From NCBI GenBank assembly GCA_041749535.1, contig JBGTBE010000068.1, forward strand, positions 27,231-91,230: a stretch of DNA of 64,000 nucleotides, read 5' to 3'. The first letter of the stretch is position 1, and each line of letters opens with the position of its first letter. The notes beneath the pieces are model-generated. The model made no database searches. It saw nothing but the letters and a program-made list of their open reading frames with translations, and was not told where the DNA came from. Positions 53,337 to 62,587 of the stretch are shown here, piece after piece. A program made the position numbers and the translations under genes. The stretch comes from JBBQZU01 sp041749535 (GTDB lineage: Bacteria > Bacteroidota > Bacteroidia > Flavobacteriales_D > Cryomorphaceae).

Positions 53337-54132
53337 CCGTCCCCTTCACTTTCTAAAAAAGAAAGCTCCGTTTAATCCAGAAGTGGGAATTATTTTAGGT
53401 TCCGGATTGGGCGCGCTCGCTGATCTTATTGAATCGCCTGTGGTGGTGCCTTATGAAGACATACCTGATTTTCCAAAATCTACGGTAGCCGGTCATGCAG
53501 GACAGCTTATATTCGGTGTGTTTGGAGGCCGTAAAGTGATGGCCATGAAGGGCCGCTTTCATTATTACGAAGGATACGACATGAACCAGGTAGTTGCTCC
53601 TGTGCGGCTAATGGCCCTTTTGGGAGCGAAGTACTTATTGGTTTCAAATGCATGTGGAGGTGTGAATCCTGATTTCAGCATTGGCGACCTCATGGTCATC
53701 ACAGACCACATCAATCTTTTTCCTACCAATCCACTGATAGGCCCTAACAATGAAGTATGGGGCACCCGTTTTCCTGATATGAGTGAGGTATACAACCAAC
53801 ATCTTATCGAAAAAGGCTTTGAGGTGGCATCGGCAAGTGGCATGAATCTGCAACAAGGTGTCTATGCAGGTCTTACCGGTCCCTGCCTTGAGACTCCTGC
53901 CGAATATCGCTATATTCGAAACATAGGTGCCGATGCCGTGGGGATGAGCACAGTACCTGAAGTAATCGCCGCCCACCATATGGGTATGACTTGCTTTGGT
54001 ACAAGCGTTATCACCGACCTGGGCGTGGAAGGAAGCATTGTAAAAACCACCCACGAAGATGTGGTGGCTGCGGCCAATAAGGCTTCAGATAAATTGATTG
54101 TACTTTTCCGTGGTTTACTTGAGAAGATATGA
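53320..54132 (+). CDS. punA: Purine-nucleoside phosphorylase
   Basis: Cleaves purine nucleosides with phosphate. 270 residues from the ATG at 53320 (a TTG nine bases earlier is in frame). Phosphate-binding GSGLG near residue 26, GRFHYYEGY, SNACGGVNPD, YAGLTGPCLETPAEYR (catalytic Glu) and GMSTVPEVIAA (Met and Glu of the base pocket) mark the trimeric PNP class. Its stop overlaps the gatB ATG (ATGA). Confidence 0.95.
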   Translation: MSNTLDRPLHFLKKKAPFNPEVGIILGSGLGALADLIESPVVVPYEDIPDFPKSTVAGHAGQLIFGVFGGRKVMAMKGRFHYYEGYDMNQVVAPVRLMALLGAKYLLVSNACGGVNPDFSIGDLMVITDHINLFPTNPLIGPNNEVWGTRFPDMSEVYNQHLIEKGFEVASASGMNLQQGVYAGLTGPCLETPAEYRYIRNIGADAVGMSTVPEVIAAHHMGMTCFGTSVITDLGVEGSIVKTTHEDVVAAANKASDKLIVLFRGLLEKI

Positions 54133-55595
54133 CAGAAGAGCGAAAAGAAATACTTGATAAATATCAGCTGGTTGTAGGCCTGGAAGTTCACATTCAGCTC
54201 ATCTCACATTCTAAAGCTTTTTCGGGTGCGCTCAATGCTTTCGGTAGTTTGCCCAATGCCAACACTTGCCCATTGACCCTTGGACACCCGGGTACACTGC
54301 CTCGCCTGAACAACAAGGTGATGGAGCACTCAATAAGATTGGGGCTTGCCACCAATTGCAGCATAACCCGCAATATGCACTTTGCAAGGAAAAATTACTT
54401 CTATGCCGATTTGCCGAAAGGCTATCAGATCACACAGGACAAAACCCCAATTTGTACGGGTGGACATCTATTCGTAAAGAACGAAGCAGGAGAAACGAGG
54501 AGAATAGGCATTACCAGGATTCACATAGAAGAAGACGCCGGTAAAAGCATACACGATCAGGATCCCTTCAACACGCTTGTAGACCTTAACAGAGCGGGAG
54601 TACCCTTACTGGAAATCGTTTCGGAGCCAGACATACGCACCCTTGAAGAAGCGTACAACTACATCGCCGAGGTACGCAGATTGGTGCGGTATCTCGATGT
54701 GTGCGATGGCAACATGGAAGAGGGCAGCATGCGCTGTGACGCCAACGTATCGGTAATGATAAAAGGCGCAACCCAATTCGGAAACAGGTGTGAAGTGAAG
54801 AACATGAACTCATTGCGCAATGTGCAGAGGGCCATCGACCATGAAATGCGGAGGCAAATAGCCATACTCGAAGCTGGTGGCACCATTGAACAGCAAACCA
54901 GAAGTTTTGATGCAACCAAGGGAACCACTTTCGCCCTGAGGGGGAAGGAAGATGCCCACGACTATCGCTACTTCCCTGAACCCGACCTACCACCCCTTAC
55001 GCTCACAGAAGCTGCAATTCAAAAGGTCAAAGAGGCCATGCCTCCTCTCCCTTCCCACCTCTTTGAGCGGTATACCAAGGAATTGAAGCTCTCCGAGTAC
55101 GATGCAAGCAACCTTGTGGAAAACAGGGGAATCGCATTGTACTACGACGAACTAATAAAGCACACTGCCAACTATAAGGCAGCTGCAAATTGGGTGATGG
55201 GTGATATAAAATCGCACCTAAACCAAACTGCAACAAACATTGAAGAATTTCCCCTTCACGCGGAAAAAATAGCCGCTTTAATTGCGCTCATCGATGGAAA
55301 CAAAGTGAGCAACAGTACAGCATCTCAACAACTCTTCCCACTGATGCTTCAGCACACCGAACGCTGGCCCGAAGAGATTGCTGAGAAAGAGCAATTGCTG
55401 CAAAAAAGTGACGACAATTGGATTGAAGAACTCGCGAAGCAAGCCCTTGCGGCTTTCCCCGACAAAGTTGATGCCTATAAAAAAGGCAACAAAGGAATGT
55501 TGGGACTCTTCATGGGAGAAGTAATGAAACTATCCGAAAGGAAAGCAAACCCAAAAATGGCAACAGACATCATCAAAAAACTACTTGAACAATGA
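54129..55595 (+). CDS. gatB: Asp-tRNA(Asn)/Glu-tRNA(Gln) amidotransferase subunit B
   Basis: Part of GatCAB, which corrects Glu-tRNA(Gln) and Asp-tRNA(Asn) by transamidation. 488 residues: VGLEVHIQLI at the N-terminus, HPGTLPRLN, RKNYFYADLPKGYQITQ, the kinase-like metal site with EEDAGKS, then the YqeY-like tail domain (about 340-488, ending DIIKKLL). GatA and GatC lie elsewhere. It overlaps both neighbours by four bases. Confidence 0.96.
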   Translation: MTEERKEILDKYQLVVGLEVHIQLISHSKAFSGALNAFGSLPNANTCPLTLGHPGTLPRLNNKVMEHSIRLGLATNCSITRNMHFARKNYFYADLPKGYQITQDKTPICTGGHLFVKNEAGETRRIGITRIHIEEDAGKSIHDQDPFNTLVDLNRAGVPLLEIVSEPDIRTLEEAYNYIAEVRRLVRYLDVCDGNMEEGSMRCDANVSVMIKGATQFGNRCEVKNMNSLRNVQRAIDHEMRRQIAILEAGGTIEQQTRSFDATKGTTFALRGKEDAHDYRYFPEPDLPPLTLTEAAIQKVKEAMPPLPSHLFERYTKELKLSEYDASNLVENRGIALYYDELIKHTANYKAAANWVMGDIKSHLNQTATNIEEFPLHAEKIAALIALIDGNKVSNSTASQQLFPLMLQHTERWPEEIAEKEQLLQKSDDNWIEELAKQALAAFPDKVDAYKKGNKGMLGLFMGEVMKLSERKANPKMATDIIKKLLEQ

Positions 55596-56725
55596 AACGT
55601 ACCTACCTATCAATCATTGCTATTGCACTAATAGCAGCTGCGTGTACAAATATGAATAACAATGAATTTGGCGTAAGCGGAACCATCGCCAACGCTGAAG
55701 GTATGAATGCCGTCTTAATCGGATTTGACGGCGGCACTCCTGATACGCTCGCAAACGTAGCGCTCGGCAGCAATGGGGAGTTCAGCATGCCTTTGGAGCG
55801 AGCAAGACTTAACTTTTATACCTTGCAGGTAGGCACTGCAAAACCCATTGTCCTCGCTTTTGACAGCCTGGCAAATGTAAACCTCACCGCCGATTTCAAC
55901 ACCATAGAAAAGACTTATGAAGTAAGTGGATCGCCCGACAGTGAAGCCATTCGAGACTATTTTGTTGCAGCCACAGGGTATGAAGTTAAGCTCGACTCAC
56001 TTATGAGTTTAATGCAAACGTTGGCATCACAAGGTGCCGACCTTGATACGCGCAACGAGGTAAGTAAGCAATACAGAGCACTTCAGGAAGAATACAGAAA
56101 CTACAAGGTGAGTATTGTAGAAAAGGATCCCTCAAATGCAGTAAACTTCTCAGTACTTCAAACCTTAAACCTTCGGGATGACCTGCCCCTTTTCATTAAA
56201 GTACGCGATGGATTGGCCAACCGCATGCAAGGCAACGCATTTTTCGACAACCTGGCTGAAGCTGTAGCGAAGCAAGAAAAGGCTGCTCAACTGGAATCAC
56301 TTTTGTCAGCCGGCAGTCCCGCTCCAGAAATCAGTCTTCCGGATCCTTCCGGAAAAGTGGTTAACCTCTCCTCATTGAGAGGCAACTATGTGCTTATAGA
56401 TTTCTGGGCATCATGGTGCAAGCCATGCCGTGTTGAAAATCCCAATGTGGTGAAGATGTATGACAGGTACAAGAATAAGAATTTCGAAATTTACAGTGTA
56501 TCTCTAGACAGAGATCGGGGACAGTGGGAACAAGCCATTGCTGCTGATGGGCTGAAATGGGTACATGTAAGTGACCTTCAATTCTGGCAATCGGCAGCGG
56601 CACAATTGTACAATGTGCAGAGTATTCCATTTACTGTATTGGTAGATCCTGATGGCAACATCGTTGACACAAACCTCCGTGGACAGGCGCTGGAGAGCAA
56701 GCTGGCGCAGATATTCGGGGCCTAG
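55592..56725 (+). CDS. Thioredoxin-fold lipoprotein (TlpA-like, DUF4369-type N-terminus)
   Basis: 377 residues. A lipoprotein signal (IAAAC, Cys18) leads to a beta-rich DUF4369-like domain (about 25-125), a helical linker (about 130-230), and an AhpC/TSA-type thioredoxin fold (about 240-377) with the redox pair WCKPC (275-279) and a cis-Pro in SIPFTVL. Bacteroidota use many such periplasmic disulfide reductases; the partner is unknown. Its ATG overlaps the gatB stop, and lpxH follows 24 bases later. Confidence 0.9.
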   Translation: MKRTYLSIIAIALIAAACTNMNNNEFGVSGTIANAEGMNAVLIGFDGGTPDTLANVALGSNGEFSMPLERARLNFYTLQVGTAKPIVLAFDSLANVNLTADFNTIEKTYEVSGSPDSEAIRDYFVAATGYEVKLDSLMSLMQTLASQGADLDTRNEVSKQYRALQEEYRNYKVSIVEKDPSNAVNFSVLQTLNLRDDLPLFIKVRDGLANRMQGNAFFDNLAEAVAKQEKAAQLESLLSAGSPAPEISLPDPSGKVVNLSSLRGNYVLIDFWASWCKPCRVENPNVVKMYDRYKNKNFEIYSVSLDRDRGQWEQAIAADGLKWVHVSDLQFWQSAAAQLYNVQSIPFTVLVDPDGNIVDTNLRGQALESKLAQIFGA

Positions 56726-56749
56726 GCAGGGAGCCCCACCTTTCGGGAA

Positions 56750-57523
56750 ATGAATAAACGCTACTATTTTGCATCTGACTTTCATCTGGGTGTTCCCACC
56801 AAGGCGGAGAGTTTGGTGCGTGAAAAAAAGATAGTGGCCTGGCTCGATGAAGTCAAAAAAGATGCCGAGGAGATTTTTATACTCGGCGATGTTTTTGACT
56901 TTTGGTTTGAATACAAAAAGGCTGTGCCGAGAGGCTACACCCGCTTGCTTGGCAAAATTGCCGAAATCACAGATTCAGGTATTCCAATACACTGGTTTAC
57001 GGGCAACCACGATATGTGGATCTTCGACTATATCCCTGAAGAAATTGGAGTGAGTATGCACAGAGAACCCATAGTGCGCACCCTTGCCGGAAAAAAACTT
57101 TACATAGGTCATGGTGATGGACTTGGTCCCGGTGACCATGGCTACAAATTCCTGAAAAAGGTGTTCAGGGCGGAGTGGTCCCAATGGCTTTTTGCACGTT
57201 TCCACCCCAATTTTGGTATAGGCCTGGCCGATTTTTTTTCGCGTATCAGCAGGAAATCAGGACAAGAAAACGATAGGATTTTTCTTGGAAAAGAAGCCGA
57301 GTGGCTTGCCATTTACTGCGAAGAACTGGAACTGAAGACACATCATGACTATTACATTTTTGGCCATCGACACCTGCCAATGGACTTAAGACTCAGCACA
57401 GGTGCCACTTATTTTAATCTCGGCGACTGGATCACCAACTTCACCTATGGGGTACTTGACGAGACTGGTTTCAGCTTGAAGGCTTACGGCTCGAATCCCA
57501 AAATTTACTCCAATAAGCAATAA
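56750..57523 (+). CDS. lpxH: UDP-2,3-diacylglucosamine diphosphatase
   Basis: Cleaves UDP-diacylglucosamine to lipid X in lipid A synthesis. 257 residues of the calcineurin-like metallophosphatase fold: SDFHLG (metal Asp and His), GDVFDFWFEY, GNHDMWIFDY, HGDGLGPGDHGY and GHRHLP give the five metal-binding blocks. It ends the operon that lpxK opens. Its last 53 bases overlap the convergent gap gene. Confidence 0.93.
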   Translation: MNKRYYFASDFHLGVPTKAESLVREKKIVAWLDEVKKDAEEIFILGDVFDFWFEYKKAVPRGYTRLLGKIAEITDSGIPIHWFTGNHDMWIFDYIPEEIGVSMHREPIVRTLAGKKLYIGHGDGLGPGDHGYKFLKKVFRAEWSQWLFARFHPNFGIGLADFFSRISRKSGQENDRIFLGKEAEWLAIYCEELELKTHHDYYIFGHRHLPMDLRLSTGATYFNLGDWITNFTYGVLDETGFSLKAYGSNPKIYSNKQ

Positions 57524-58511
57524 GATCTACCAGGCGGGCTGAGTAGCCCATTTCATTGTCATACCATCCCACCACCTTTACCATTTTACCAATCACGGAT
57601 GTGAGCTGGGAATCAAAGATGCAGGAGTACTTGCTACCTACAATATCAGAGCTTACCAATGGGAGATCGGTGTACTGCAGATATCCGTTCCAGTCAGGCC
57701 CGTTTGCAGCTCGGTTAAAGGCTTCATTTACTTCTGCTTCGCTGGTCTCACTTTTGAGAATATAAGTTACATCAGTGAGGGAACCGTTCGGCACAGGTAC
57801 CCTAATTCCTGCCCCACCGAGCCTCCCGTCGAGGGATGGAAAAATTCTGGTGATGGCCTTAGCGGCACCGGTACTTGTAGGTATAATTGAAAGCGCTGCT
57901 GCCCTTGCTCTGCGGAGGTCTGTGTGCACCTTGTCATGCAATGATTGATCGCCAGTATATGAATGTACAGTAGTAATGTACCCGTTTTCAATAGAGAAAG
58001 CCTTGTCGATCACATCCACAAGTGGGGCAGCACAGTTCGTAGTACATGAAGCGTTGGAAAGCAGCAGCTCAGTGCCGTCAATAAGCTGATGGTTGGCGCC
58101 CATCACAATGGTCTTCACCCCTTCGCTGGCAGCTACGGCACTTAGCAATACCCTTGGCGCACCGGCATCTATATGGCTCATCATGTCCTTTGCAGATTTA
58201 AGCCTTCCTGTGCATTCAAGTACCAAGTCTACGCCCACTTCAGCCCAGGGAATCTGCGAAGGGTTTTCCTGTGCGAAGTGTTCGATCCGGTGGCCATTTA
58301 CCAAAAAAGTATGTCCATTAATACTTACATCGGCATTCCAAACCCCATGTATACTATCATATTGAAGCAAGTGTGCAAGGGCCTTTTCAGGGCCAGTGTC
58401 ATTAATAGCTACAATCTCAATTAATGCATTTGGATCAGAGAGCACCAACCTGCTGAATACCCTCCCGATTCTTCCGAACCCATTGATTCCAATCCTGATA
58501 CGATTCTTCAT
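57471..58511 (-). CDS. gap: Glyceraldehyde-3-phosphate dehydrogenase, type I
   Basis: 346 residues: NAD-binding INGFGRIGR (9-17) with AIND (35-38), nucleophile Cys156 in SNASCTTNC, the Ser/Arg-rich S-loop (DLRRARAAALSIIPTSTGAA), and WYDNEMGYSARLVDL near the end. The C-terminal tail (YWSKFWDSSRKPSS) is longer than usual and is the part that overlaps lpxH. It starts only 12 bases after the terminator of the upstream gene, so its promoter must lie in or beside that hairpin. Confidence 0.95.
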   Translation of the reverse strand: MKNRIRIGINGFGRIGRVFSRLVLSDPNALIEIVAINDTGPEKALAHLLQYDSIHGVWNADVSINGHTFLVNGHRIEHFAQENPSQIPWAEVGVDLVLECTGRLKSAKDMMSHIDAGAPRVLLSAVAASEGVKTIVMGANHQLIDGTELLLSNASCTTNCAAPLVDVIDKAFSIENGYITTVHSYTGDQSLHDKVHTDLRRARAAALSIIPTSTGAAKAITRIFPSLDGRLGGAGIRVPVPNGSLTDVTYILKSETSEAEVNEAFNRAANGPDWNGYLQYTDLPLVSSDIVGSKYSCIFDSQLTSVIGKMVKVVGWYDNEMGYSARLVDLIAYWSKFWDSSRKPSS

Positions 58512-58515
58512 AATA

Positions 58516-58546
58516 CAAAAAAAGAGAGCCCGTTTCCGAGCTCTCT
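58516..58546 (-). terminator. Intrinsic terminator with GNRA-type loop
   Basis: On the minus strand AGAGAGCTCG pairs with CGGGCTCTCT (one G-U) around a GAAA tetraloop, followed by seven T residues. It ends the 1008-residue T9SS gene and lies immediately before the gap start. Confidence 0.85.
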
Positions 58547-58572
58547 ATTGTTATTAAGCTTCGGTAATAGCA

Positions 58573-61500
58573 CTATGACTTCACAAACTTAGCTGTTTTG
58601 GCAGTATTGCCAGCTGTGAGCTGAAGCAGGTATGTTCCACTTGGAAGGTCAGAGGTGTCGAAGGTTATAATTCGCTCACGTCCGTACTCCACGCGCTGAT
58701 TACTTATGGTTTTAACAAGTTGACCTGTGATGCTGAATATGCGAATGGTGACGTTGGCACTAACACCAAGATCAAATTGCACCGAACCTTGATTCGACAT
58801 AGGGTTCGGGAAAATTCTCAATGCATCAAGCGCAGGTAATTCAGTTATAGGATTATCAGTGCTGGTAATCTCTGACTGAAGGTAATCGGTGCGGAATATA
58901 CCGCGGCCATGCGAACCAGCGTATACCACTCCGCTGTTATCAGCATTCCAGGCTTCCCTTTTCTGTTGACGCAAATCGAAAACGGGAACCCTGTTCAAAT
59001 CTCCATTGTTTGCTTCTGTCCATGTGGCACCATCATCGCCGGAGTAGAATATGCCGTACTCGGTACCCACCATAAATACAGTAGGATCATTCACATCCAT
59101 CACTACAGAATACACAGGCATTCCGAGAAGCGCTGATTCGATGTTCCAAATATTGATGAAGCTTCCTGATCCAAGTGCAGATGCCGCTGTATTCGAAACC
59201 CTTACTTTGGCGCTTCCTCCGTAGCCACCATGGGTGACAACCACTCTTTGACTCGCTGGTACGCCATACATCCCGCGGCCTAGAGAGTAATCAACTTCAA
59301 TATCTGTCACTGCACCAACGCCGGAGTGAATCGTAGTTTTTGTAAGGATATATTCCAGATTGTTGTTGGCTAAAGTGTACTGGGCTGGCTTCCAGGCACT
59401 GTTGAAACCTGAATATCTTATAACGGTTCCAGCGCTGTATCCAACATACAAATGGTTACCATCAGGCGACCACTCAAGACTGGATGGGTTTGATGCCTCA
59501 GCCGCGCCAATTCGAAACCATGAGGAAGTTGCATTGGTTCTCAGCGGCTGACGGGTAATGTACACCCCGTTAGAGAGTGCTGCGGCCAATGTGAATTGCA
59601 CCCGTTCCTGTATTTGGACGGTATCAGCTACATTGTTCAGAATCACTACCCCACCGGGAGCAGGCTGTTGGTAGTAAGAATAAAAATTAATATCCTCATC
59701 CAATACCTTAGACACCTGTGCCGGGCTGGTAGCTGCATCGGTTACCACAAGCGTTCCCGCAGGAATTCTTCCTACGATTGTATCTCCTTCAATTGTGACC
59801 TCAAATTGACCCTCAGGAAAATACTGAAGGAATGGTGAATCAGCAGCCGGGCTATAGTCTACAAACACTTGTGATGAATCATTGTCCGGGTGTTCATGGA
59901 GTGCTATATCAGTGTAAAAGTCATTGCCTCCACCACTTGCAACAGTAGTGAGATTACCCGCTGTGCTTACAGTCTGCCCTCCATTCGATGAGCGAAACAC
60001 GGCTCCATTATAGATGGTTGAGAACATAAAATCCGGGTAGAGCTGCGAAATTTCACAAGAGAATCCATCACCACCGGTAAACTGAACTGCTTGCTCGGGG
60101 GTCGCACCTTCAAGCGTTATAAGCAGCGAACCGTTGTCTTGAAGCCCTCCAAGAACATCTCCATCAGGTCCAAAAGCAATTGCGTAAAACTGAGTCGTTC
60201 TGAAATCTTTGTTAAGGTCTACCCATGTAAAACCATTGTTATCAGAACGGAAAATACCTCCATCGCAGCCTATGTATAATCTGTTATTACTGTCCCATGC
60301 GTCCGTATGAATATCCGAATGCACATAGAACGGATTAGGTGGTCCCCCTGGGAATGAAGCAAAATTTGCATTCACTTCTTCCCAGGCAGTGATACCTGGT
60401 ACAGGCGTGTTTAGTGTCCATCTCCACATTCTGATTCCACCAACGATAACTTGCTGCATCCCATCAGGCAGGTCGGGAATTACAGTGAGCATATTGTCAT
60501 AATTACCCTGTGCAGTAATACCGTTGTAGAATGGATCGAAAAGTGCAGTTCCACCGCTAGATGTTGGAGCGATCACATTCCAGAATTGCCCGGCATTGGT
60601 TGTGGCCCAAATACCTTTAAGGAATCCGCTTGGTTGTGCCACGGAAGCATACATATAATTCTTATCATTTCGCGAAATGGCTACTTCTGTGGCACCATTC
60701 CCAGTGCTTGGAAAGTTATTTGCACTCTGGGTCATTTGGGTGAAAATCTGACCTCCATCTGTAGAAACAAATAACCTTGAAGAAGCGGCCACCAAAATAT
60801 GGTCTCCATCAGCACTGATTGCAACGTCTTGCACGTTGGATGACAAGAGTCCCGTTGGCAATGGTTCAAGAGTAGCTGAACCATGGATATATGGATAGAG
60901 ACCAAAATCAGTACCTATCCAAAGGCGGTCAGGGTTCGATGGATCCGAAACCATAGCATTAATAGTAGTCCAATCAGAATTGAGGTTCCAAAGCTGTGGC
61001 TCAAAATTGCTCACCAAACCCCAGGTAGCACCTTGGTCGGTGGAAACGAAAAGACCACCGCCTACAAAACCTGAAGATTCCTGACCTGAAATTCCTTCCC
61101 GGCTATTTCCAGTACCCACGTAGATAGCCCCGTTTCCTAGCATTGCAATGGACGAAACACACAGATTTTCACTGAAGCTGGTAAGACGCACCCAATTCTG
61201 GCCTGCGTTAGTGGTTTTAAAGAGTCCACCCGAAACGCCTCCGGCGATCAGGGTATTGACATCGCCAGGAAAAGGCAGGATGGCACGCACACGACCACCG
61301 ACATTGTCAGGGCCCATAGAAACCCAATTCACATCATTGTTCTTGCTGTTGCGCTGCACAAGTTTCTGCATTATATTGCGCATTCCATAAACATCTTCCA
61401 TTTCAATTTCACCACTGTATACATTGGCTCTGATTGATTTGTAGTATTCAAAAGCTCCGTGAATACCCTGTGCTGCATTTTTATCTGACCTGGCAATATA

Positions 61501-61599
61501 TGCAGGCTCAATCTTATAAAGAGAGAAATCTGAGACCAACCATGCAGTTAGCACTGTGGTTGCAACTAACACTGTGTTTCGTAAAAGTGTGCGGTTCAT
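58573..61599 (-). CDS. Large secreted Asp-box (sortilin-like) protein with T9SS sorting domain
   Basis: 1008 residues: signal segment (about 5-24), a body with many Asp-box motifs of sialidase/VPS10-type propellers (STDQGATWG, STDGGQIFT, TTNAGQFWN, SDNNGFTWV, SGDDGATWT), and a T9SS sorting domain (about 930-1008, LRIFPNPMSNQGSVQ, IFSITGQLVKTI, LPSGTYLLQLTAG). It opens with WVSMGPDNVGGRVRAI, common in Bacteroidota glycosyl-hydrolase-like exoproteins. An irregular insertion (about 590-720) interrupts the propeller. No catalytic residues can be assigned. Single-gene unit. Confidence 0.87.
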   Translation of the reverse strand: MNRTLLRNTVLVATTVLTAWLVSDFSLYKIEPAYIARSDKNAAQGIHGAFEYYKSIRANVYSGEIEMEDVYGMRNIMQKLVQRNSKNNDVNWVSMGPDNVGGRVRAILPFPGDVNTLIAGGVSGGLFKTTNAGQNWVRLTSFSENLCVSSIAMLGNGAIYVGTGNSREGISGQESSGFVGGGLFVSTDQGATWGLVSNFEPQLWNLNSDWTTINAMVSDPSNPDRLWIGTDFGLYPYIHGSATLEPLPTGLLSSNVQDVAISADGDHILVAASSRLFVSTDGGQIFTQMTQSANNFPSTGNGATEVAISRNDKNYMYASVAQPSGFLKGIWATTNAGQFWNVIAPTSSGGTALFDPFYNGITAQGNYDNMLTVIPDLPDGMQQVIVGGIRMWRWTLNTPVPGITAWEEVNANFASFPGGPPNPFYVHSDIHTDAWDSNNRLYIGCDGGIFRSDNNGFTWVDLNKDFRTTQFYAIAFGPDGDVLGGLQDNGSLLITLEGATPEQAVQFTGGDGFSCEISQLYPDFMFSTIYNGAVFRSSNGGQTVSTAGNLTTVASGGGNDFYTDIALHEHPDNDSSQVFVDYSPAADSPFLQYFPEGQFEVTIEGDTIVGRIPAGTLVVTDAATSPAQVSKVLDEDINFYSYYQQPAPGGVVILNNVADTVQIQERVQFTLAAALSNGVYITRQPLRTNATSSWFRIGAAEASNPSSLEWSPDGNHLYVGYSAGTVIRYSGFNSAWKPAQYTLANNNLEYILTKTTIHSGVGAVTDIEVDYSLGRGMYGVPASQRVVVTHGGYGGSAKVRVSNTAASALGSGSFINIWNIESALLGMPVYSVVMDVNDPTVFMVGTEYGIFYSGDDGATWTEANNGDLNRVPVFDLRQQKREAWNADNSGVVYAGSHGRGIFRTDYLQSEITSTDNPITELPALDALRIFPNPMSNQGSVQFDLGVSANVTIRIFSITGQLVKTISNQRVEYGRERIITFDTSDLPSGTYLLQLTAGNTAKTAKFVKS

Positions 61600-61716
61600 T
61601 CGTTATGTGGTTTTTATTCAATTGTAACTGGCCTTCCTGGCAAAGCGGCTAAAATTATAAATTTTTAGCTTGTATGTATTCATTTAAAAAACATTGATCC
61701 TTGAATTCTTTACAAC

Positions 61717-62583
61717 TCAGAAGAGATGTTTCTCGGCATGGTACGAGGAGCGAACCAATGGCCCGCTTTCCACATACCTAAAACCCTTGAGCAAGCCAAT
61801 GGTTTTGTATTCGGCAAATTTTTCTGGAGTAATGAAGGCTGCTACGGGAAGATGTTTTCTGGTAGGTTGCAAATACTGGCCGAGGGTAAGTACGTCCACA
61901 CCTACCGCCACCAAGTCATCCATGGTTTCCAGTACCTCAGCTTCAGTTTCGCCAAGTCCGAGCATCACTCCCGATTTGGTGTGCATACCTGCTTTTTTCA
62001 ATCTGCGTAACACTTCCAGGCTTCTGTCATACTTTGCCTGAATACGCACTTGTTTGGTAAGTCTGCGTACAGTCTCAAGATTGTGCGATACAATTTCGGG
62101 AGCTACATCAATAATTCGTTGAAGGTTGTCCCACTTGCCCATAAAATCGGGAATCAAAGTTTCCATTGTGGTACCGGGCGATTGCTGCCTGATGGCGCGC
62201 ACTGTTTGGGCCCATATGGTACTTCCGCCGTCAGAAAGATCGTCCCTGTCTACACTCGTAACCACGCAATGCTTTACATTCATAAGCTTCACAGAGCGCG
62301 CTACGCGTCCAGGCTCAAATTCATCTACAGCTCCAGGTTTACCTGTATCCACAGCACAAAAACCACATGAACGTGTACATGTATTTCCAAGTATCATAAA
62401 GGTGGCGGTACCCTCTCCCCAACACTCACCCATATTTGGGCAATTCCCGCTTTCGCAGATGGTGTGAAGCTTGTGCTCATCTACCAAGGTTCTCACTTTC
62501 TTGTAAGCTTCCCCCGTCGGTAATTTTACCCGGAGCCAATGTGGTTTTTTTACTTTTTGAACAGGTTCTGTTAAATCTTCCAA
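61717..62583 (-). CDS. lipA: Lipoyl synthase
   Basis: A radical SAM enzyme that inserts two sulfur atoms into octanoyl groups of the E2 and GcvH subunits. 288 residues. The auxiliary cluster motif CESGNCPNMGEC (CxxxxCxxxxC) precedes the SAM cluster motif NTCTRSCGFC (CxxxCxxC), and RSSYHAEKHLF supplies the conserved RSSY at the C-terminus. It starts five bases after the upstream outer-membrane-like gene, and so is probably co-transcribed with it. Confidence 0.96.
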   Translation of the reverse strand: MEDLTEPVQKVKKPHWLRVKLPTGEAYKKVRTLVDEHKLHTICESGNCPNMGECWGEGTATFMILGNTCTRSCGFCAVDTGKPGAVDEFEPGRVARSVKLMNVKHCVVTSVDRDDLSDGGSTIWAQTVRAIRQQSPGTTMETLIPDFMGKWDNLQRIIDVAPEIVSHNLETVRRLTKQVRIQAKYDRSLEVLRRLKKAGMHTKSGVMLGLGETEAEVLETMDDLVAVGVDVLTLGQYLQPTRKHLPVAAFITPEKFAEYKTIGLLKGFRYVESGPLVRSSYHAEKHLF

Positions 62584-62587
62584 GTTG

